Assembly (NCBI GenBank): GCA_963682025.1
Contig: OY821519.1
Location: 251,956,116-252,020,115, forward strand
Direction: 5' to 3'
Length of the DNA: 64,000 nt
From: Cordilura impudica
Taxonomy: Eukaryota > Arthropoda > Insecta > Diptera > Scathophagidae
Shown piece after piece: positions 58,315 through 64,000 of the stretch (the first letter of the stretch is position 1; each line of letters starts with the position of its first letter). Under the pieces are notes generated by a model that worked only from the letters and a program-made list of their open reading frames with translations, was not told where the DNA came from and searched no databases. Position numbers and translations under genes: made by a program.

Positions 58315-58745
58315 TTTAAAGCCGAAAATCGCGTATACAAAAATCGCAAAAATCAAAAATCTCAAGAGAACAAAAATTGCAAAAAAAAAAACCAAAAATC
58401 GCGAATAACAAAAATCGCAAAATAAAAATGGCCAAAAATCAAAAATTGTCAAAACCGCAAATCGAGAATAAAAAAATCGCCAAAATCAAAAATCAAAAAT
58501 TAACAAAAAAAAAATAAAATTCGACAAATTTAAAAATCGCAAAAAAAAAACCAAAATCGCCAAGGTTAAGAATCTTCAAAACAGAAAATCGCGAATAACA
58601 AAAATCGCCAAAATCAAAAATCGCCTAAGTCAAAAATTGCCAAAACCTATTATCTCACATAATAAAAATCGCAAAAAAAAAATCGGTAAATCTAAAATTG
58701 TAAAAACCAAAAAATGACCAAATCAAAAATCGCCAACAAAGAAAA
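58315..58745. repeat. AAAATCG-rich degenerate minisatellite
   Basis: About 430 bp of short repeats built on CAAAAATCGC/CCAAAATC with variable spacing. Similar arrays occur at 26150, 44290 and, inverted, 47085, each next to Helitron-type sequence. It is probably an internal array of a Helitron family. Confidence 0.75.
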
Positions 58746-59065
58746 AAACAGACACGATGTGTGTAATGAAGTACAGTTTTTTCTCCATGTTGCTCATTGG
58801 GGTATCATTTTATAGGTAAGAAATTTACCTTTAAACTTACATGCGACATGATTTTTTCCCCCAAAGTTAAAAGTTCACCATTTCATCAATTCAAGTTCGC
58901 AAGCATATTTCTCGAATTACGGAATATTTTTAAATTGATTTAAAAAATGTATGTCAATTTTGAACCCTTCCTCTCATGGAGAGCTCGAATATGTGTCTGA
59001 GTTATTAGGGAAAATTATAAACCAAGTAAATAAAAGACTTTTTCAATCTAAATTTTTTTATCTTA

Positions 59066-59611
59066 CTAGATGTAACGCGCTTTGCTTCACTACTCCCTCC
59101 ACCGCATCGTAATGAAAGGGCTCACGGAAAGTACCAAGGCTATCACTATTGCAGTAGTCCAGATATATGACATTTAATATTTACTTTGTATTGGGGTGCC
59201 ATGCCCCTTTGTCTGATCCCGCCCATTTTTTGTCTGACTACTCACGACTACTAAGACAAATTTGCAAAGCTGGCTCTGTGATAGTACTCGAGATATATGA
59301 TATTGAGCAATTACTTTTTATGGGAGGTACCACGGCCACTTATCCGATTTCGCCCATTTCCGGCATATATACTAACATTAATAATAGGTGACCTCACACA
59401 AATTTGCAAAGGTCTCCCTATCATAGTACTCAATATATATTTTAAAAATTTACTTTGTATTTGAGGTGCCACGCCCACTAAAAGTATTTAATATCCGCAG
59501 TAAGACTCTATAAAAATTACAGGAAGATCAGATGATTAGCTACGGAGATTACCTCCTACAAACAAATAAACAAACGCACATTACCTCTTTATTATATTAG
59601 ATGGGTATAGA
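59066..59611 (-). mobile_element. Non-autonomous Helitron, 546 bp
   Basis: Minus-strand 5' end TCTATACCCATCTAATATAA followed by TAAAGAGGTAATGTGCG; 3' end AAGCGCGTTACATCTAG at 59066 followed by T. Same family as 42796-45071 and 60929-61782, with GTGGGCGTGGCACC modules. Both termini are present and there is no ORF. Confidence 0.8.
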
Positions 59612-59809
59612 TTACGAGTAAAATACAACTGTATGTCACAATGAAGCCCTTTTGCGTTTTCAGCATGAATTCTATGTAATTCAGCCAAAAGTTACATTAG
59701 ATTGCATAAATTAAATCTTATAGTTGCATTTCTATTATATTTATTTATAGCTTGTATCCTACTTCTATAATTCTTTGATTTTTTCGTTTATTTTTTCGAG
59801 CGCCCAATA
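59612..59809. other. Short A/T-rich spacer
   Basis: Nothing recognised. Confidence 0.4.
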
Positions 59810-60572
59810 CTGTGGTTTTCTAGGATAACCGCGTATGTCATAAAACCAAAATGTTCAGGGGAGCCAAAAAACGTTATATTTGAAATTAGGGGCTCGATAT
59901 AAAGATTTTAGAGCTTTTTATTTAACAGTCCTGTAGATATGGGCAACAAATACTTTACATATATAATATTTTGAGTCAAAAATCTTCACAGGAATAGATC
60001 CTAGAGAAGGACGAAATAACAATATGTAAATTACACTTAAAGTGTGTGCAGATAAAACAACTTATGTCGACAAACGTCGTTTTCTTTGAAAAAGAAAACT
60101 ACCAATGCAACCACCCATGTAGACATAAGTTGTTGTTGCTTGAAAAATGGATTTTTTTGTTCGTCAACAAAAAGTTAACGGAACTTAGGATGAGAATATA
60201 ACAACGTATCAAGAATAATAGTGACAAAAAATAACAGAAATAAATACACAAGTTTTTACAAGTGGTTATAAACTGAAAACTAATCCAAAATTATTTAGCT
60301 TTTTTCATTAATAACAACGTACGTCGCTATGTATCGTTTTCTGAGAAAATAATTGTCAGCGATCAAACGTAGGTTGACATACGTCATTAGTGCTGCAAAT
60401 TAATTTAATAAACATTTAAGTTACATCGTTATTTAAAGGAAAAACTCAGAAATGGTCAATATTTTTTTTTTAAGTTGAACACATGTAAAGAGCGTTAAAA
60501 ATTAATATATTTGGCATCGCTAAATCAAAACTGACAAAAATGGACATACGCGGTTATTCCAGAAAATCACAG
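59810..60572. mobile_element. 763-bp TIR element of unknown superfamily
   Basis: About 30-bp inverted repeats: CTGTGGTTTTCTAGGATAAC at 59810 and CTGTGATTTTCTGGAATAAC inverted at 60572, with three mismatches over 30 bases. No transposase inside. One end of another copy is at 54198. Flanks CAATA and AATAA give no convincing target duplication. Confidence 0.65.
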
Positions 60573-60910
60573 AATAAAGCCCCTTTGTACTCTGTTCCTG
60601 TTCCTTCTGATTTGTTGTTTTCATTTTTATTGTTTCCAATAACTCTTTTTGTACTTCAAGTTGAGCTTGAAGTGCGTCACACAAATTTTTCACCAGTTCT
60701 TTTTGCACGTCTAATTTGGGAAACTTAATATTTTTGGACGAGTTTACATTGGTAGCACATTTGCAGGTGTCATATTTGTTGGTGGCGTATTTTTCATAGT
60801 CTCTTTTTGCGCTTCTAGTACGTGTGACACAACATCATTTAAAAAACTATGTTCTAACATTGTTGCATTTTCTTTACGTTTTGAAGAGTTTAGTCCAAAG
60901 CTTTCATATC
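60573..60910 (-). pseudogene. Unrecognised coding remnant, coiled-coil-like
   Basis: Minus strand: FGLNSSKRKENATMLEHSFL, NDVVSHVLEAQKETMKNTPP, then across a shift KFPKLDVQKELVKNLCDALQ and AQLEVQKELLETIKMKTTN, ending at the TIR element. The heptad-like Gln/Glu/Leu pattern suggests a coiled coil. It may be the accessory protein of a transposon or a piece of host coding sequence; I do not recognise it. Confidence 0.35.
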
Positions 60911-60928
60911 AATCAGATTATATAAGAA

Positions 60929-61782
60929 CTAGATGTAACCTGGTGTGCTTCGCTACACCCCCCCCCCCTCCCGCCCCTCGAATCGTTATGAGAGGGCTCA
61001 CGCAAAGTCCCAAAGCTCTCACTAATACGGTAATTCAGATATATCACATTTAATACTAAGTTTGTGTAGGTGTGCCACGCGCATTTGTAAAATCCCGCCC
61101 ATTTTTTTGTCTGACTACTCACGTTAATAATAGATGACCGGAGACAAATTTGCAAGGCTTTCTCTATCATAGTACTTAATATATATGATATTAAAAATTT
61201 ACTTTGTATGGGAGGTGCCACGTCCATTAAAAATACTACAGCCTGTAGCACTTCCCATATCCGCAGTAAGACTCTGTGAAAATTTCAGGAAGATCGGACG
61301 AGTAGTTACGGAGATTTTCCTTTACAAACAAACAAACACGCAGGTGCCACGCCTATTGGTCCGACTACTCACATTAATAATAGGTGACACCAGACAAATT
61401 TGAAAAAGCTCTCTCTATCACAGCACTTGCGATATATAATATTGAATTATTACTTGTATGGGAGGTATCACGCCCACTTGTCCGATCCCGCCCATTTTCG
61501 GCGCAGCTACTAATATTAACAATAGGTGACCCCACACAAATTTGCAAAGCTCTCCCTGTTATAATACTCAATATATGTGTATGATATTAAAAATTTACTT
61601 TGTGTGGGAGGTGCCACGCCCACTTAAAATATTTAAAAAAATTATAGCCTATAGCACTTCCCATATCCCCAGTAAGACTCTGTGAAAATTTCAGGAATAT
61701 CAGATGGGTAGTTTCGGAGATTACCTCCTACAAACAAACAAACAAACAAACACACATTACCTCTTTATAATATTAGTATAGA
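60929..61782 (-). mobile_element. Non-autonomous Helitron, 854 bp
   Basis: Minus-strand 5' end TCTATACTAATATTATAAAG followed by AGGTAATGTGTG and (GTTT)n; 3' end GAAGCACACCAGGTTACATCTAG at 60929 (last bases TTACATCTAG) then T. The inside carries two rounds of the GTGGGCGTGGCACC module and a second copy of the TTTTCACAGAGTCTTACTGC block (61260 and 61670), meaning an internal duplication. Poly-C at 60958-60969. Confidence 0.8.
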
Positions 61783-64000
61783 TTCTTATGTAGGAGAAAA
61801 CTTCAGTTCTTTATTTGGACTCCCTTCAGTATATTTTATTTTATAAAATTGTGTGCAGCCCTTTTGCCGAACATTTTTTCTTTGATCTGCTCACACTTAA
61901 AAATTTATAAAAAAATTTAAAGTTGATTTTTTTTCTTGATATTGATAACAAACCATTCAGCAATACATTTTGTAGGAGGCCCTAGGGAATTAAGATCCTC
62001 CTTAGCCATCCACCAAAGTCTAGAAAGTACCTATTTGCTGCCTTTAAAGAATGCGTTGCTGTTCGTTAGTGCTTTTTGATCTAATATAAGATTATTAAAA
62101 CCTTTTTTGTTTGTTTAAACTGAATTTTAAAAATAATACTGACATTTCTGTGCAAATTCCCTTCTAAATTGTAGGTGAAAAAATTTAATTTTTCCCTTCG
62201 AATTTTTTCATTTCCCGCAGTTGAATAAAAGGGAGAAAGAATTCCCAATAGGAGAAAAGGGAAAAGTGAAAAATCTCACACGGAATTTTTGTTTATGATT
62301 GGACTGATTTTTCCTACATTTATTGAGAATATGTGTACCAAAGTTGATGTGAATATGGTCTTTATCCGACCGCCCACATTTTTCATAATGTTAATTTCGA
62401 ATTTCAAGTCCATATAAGTCAAATTGGAAGTAAAATTGGATTTTACTTATATTGACTAGGCCAATGTAGCACCATTGCAATGGTGTGCAGCATTGAAATT
62501 CTACCAATTATCAAGCCCAGAAAATCTTCATATATGGTATTAAGCTCGCATAAAACTATTATCAGTATAGTCGAGAATGTATTTCTGAAATAATAAAGCT
62601 TCAACTCAACAACAAATGAAATTTATACAAGATTTGTAACAAATTACAGTTTCACATCGAATTGAAGTCTATGCTCTTTATTACGTATTTTTCAACTCAT
62701 GTTGCTACTATCCTCTTAAATACTCATACATACGACTGAATGTGTATGTATTATTAATGTACGACTACGTATTTGGAATTCATAAATTATGAAGTATCGT
62801 TGTTGTAGTTGTCACAAATGTCATCATTCATTGTCTCTGTTGATGATTGTCTAACTAAATGGCTGTGATTTCAAATGTTCATTTTTTCATTCATTGGCTT
62901 TACCGTCTACATGTAGCATAAACCCACAAATACAAAAATAAATGGCATAAAAATGTGTGCGTGTGTGTAATCGTGTTTGCGATTGAAGTCAGCCATATTG
63001 GAAAGATTTTAAAATAATTAGAAAGAAAAAAAAAGAAAAATGTAAAATCATAATAAGATAATTTGATGCAGAAAAATACATTTATGTTTTTGGCAAAGAA
63101 AATTTATGGAAATTTGTAGCAATATGATAATGACATCTGTTATGTAAATGTTTAAAGAAAGACTTTTTTTTATTCAAAAAAATATGTTACTTTGTCAAAT
63201 GACAGCCAAAAGTTTCGAAATGATAAATTAAAAACAAAACCCCCCTTCAACATGACATTGAGACAAAACGATTGTGTTCGAGAAACATACTTTAGTACAA
63301 GCCAATTTGTGGGGAACCCGCTTGCTTTAGAAATTTTTTTAACATTCTTATTTTTATTTGTTAATAAAACTAAATTTAAAACCTACCGGAAGTAGATTTT
63401 AAATAAACCTTATTTAAAAATAGTTGCCATATGAGTTGCTTTGAAATTTTTTAAAACTTATTTGTTTGCTTCAAGTTTGTTAAAGTCCGTAATAGTTTTT
63501 CTTTTAAATAAAAATTAAGAAATTAATATTATTACCATTTTTTCACAACACCCTATGTGTTTCAATGCCATGAAAATAATTTTTTTTCCTTTCGAAAAAT
63601 CTATTTTAAGTCATTTAGTAACTCAAAAACAAACAAAAACAAAACTTGACAACAAAACAGGGCTGGACTACGTTCAACATAGAATCTTAGCATATAAACT
63701 ATCACAGCCATATCTCTTGGGTTAAGTGAAATTGAATGGCCAAGGCTATTAACAACAACTGCAATAACAACTACTTGAAAGATGAGAATAATACTTTGGT
63801 AGATATTCTAAGCAACAGCTGTTGGCCAGTAGATACAAAGCGATGTAAGATAAGCTGGGGAACCTTTAGTTATCCCAACAACACCGTGTTTTATTTAGGC
63901 CAAGACAATGTCATCTGGTTATAATGTCAAATTAAGATTATAAATACAACTACCAAAACAAAATTACAAATACACACTCTCACACGTTTAAACACCATCT
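61783..64000. other. A/T-rich terminal region, no gene supported
   Basis: A 62-codon frame at 63736-63924 is asparagine-rich at its start and has no known domain. Otherwise short open frames, AAC-rich and TG-rich patches only. It could be part of a host intron. Confidence 0.4.

Noticed and set aside
63736..63924. 62-codon ORF near the window end as a host exon
   Set aside because: Low-complexity Asn stretch and no splice sites or domain that can be argued by eye.

Overview
The window looks like DNA of a higher fly (Diptera, Brachycera, perhaps a calyptrate). This rests on strong A/T richness, Jockey-clade LINEs with a fly-type internal promoter, several copies of a DINE-like (Helentron-type) element, Tc1/mariner, hAT, Helitron and foldback elements, and long simple repeats. 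The species is not identifiable by eye. I find no convincing host gene exon. The window is layered transposable-element (TE) debris, probably intergenic or intronic.

Layout. 1-417: truncated DINE-like element. 479-4660: essentially complete Jockey-clade LINE with two open ORFs joined by a TAATG stop-start. 4628-9150: three decayed LINE pieces. 9850-16340: a decayed transposase-like gene ('family X', minus strand), split by a 3.66-kb foldback element that itself carries a DINE-like copy; a tRNA-derived SINE-like unit lies nearby. 16340-26070: mostly anonymous A/T-rich DNA with three DINE-like copies, a Tc1 pseudogene and a LINE tail. 26094-30440: a three-layer nest in which a LINE is interrupted by a mariner, which is interrupted by a near-perfect hAT-like palindrome with an 8-bp target-site duplication (TSD). 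31020-33930: remnant of a second transposase-like family ('family Y') split by a foldback element holding eight direct 179-bp repeats.

35100-36811: small hairpins and a non-autonomous hAT with perfect TSD and a nested DINE-like copy. 38926-40866: a very large (TTTTA)n tract into which a 574-bp Helitron has inserted. 42551-46318: a hAT element with decayed transposase, invaded by Helitrons, one of which holds a mariner fragment. 47085-50000: Helitron, DINE-like and Tc1 fragments. 51555-52860: an intact 1.3-kb DD41D Tc1/mariner-type transposon. 53442-55290: DINE-like copy, family Y fragment and RTE-like LINE fragment. 58315-61782: AAAATCG-rich arrays, two Helitrons and a 763-bp terminal-inverted-repeat (TIR) element. 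The last 2.2 kb shows nothing recognisable.

No pathway links these genes. Insertion order can be read from nesting and TSDs. Two elements, the LINE at 479-4660 and the DD41D transposon at 51555-52860, look intact enough to be recently or still active. Four DINE-like copies are so alike that they mark a recent burst.
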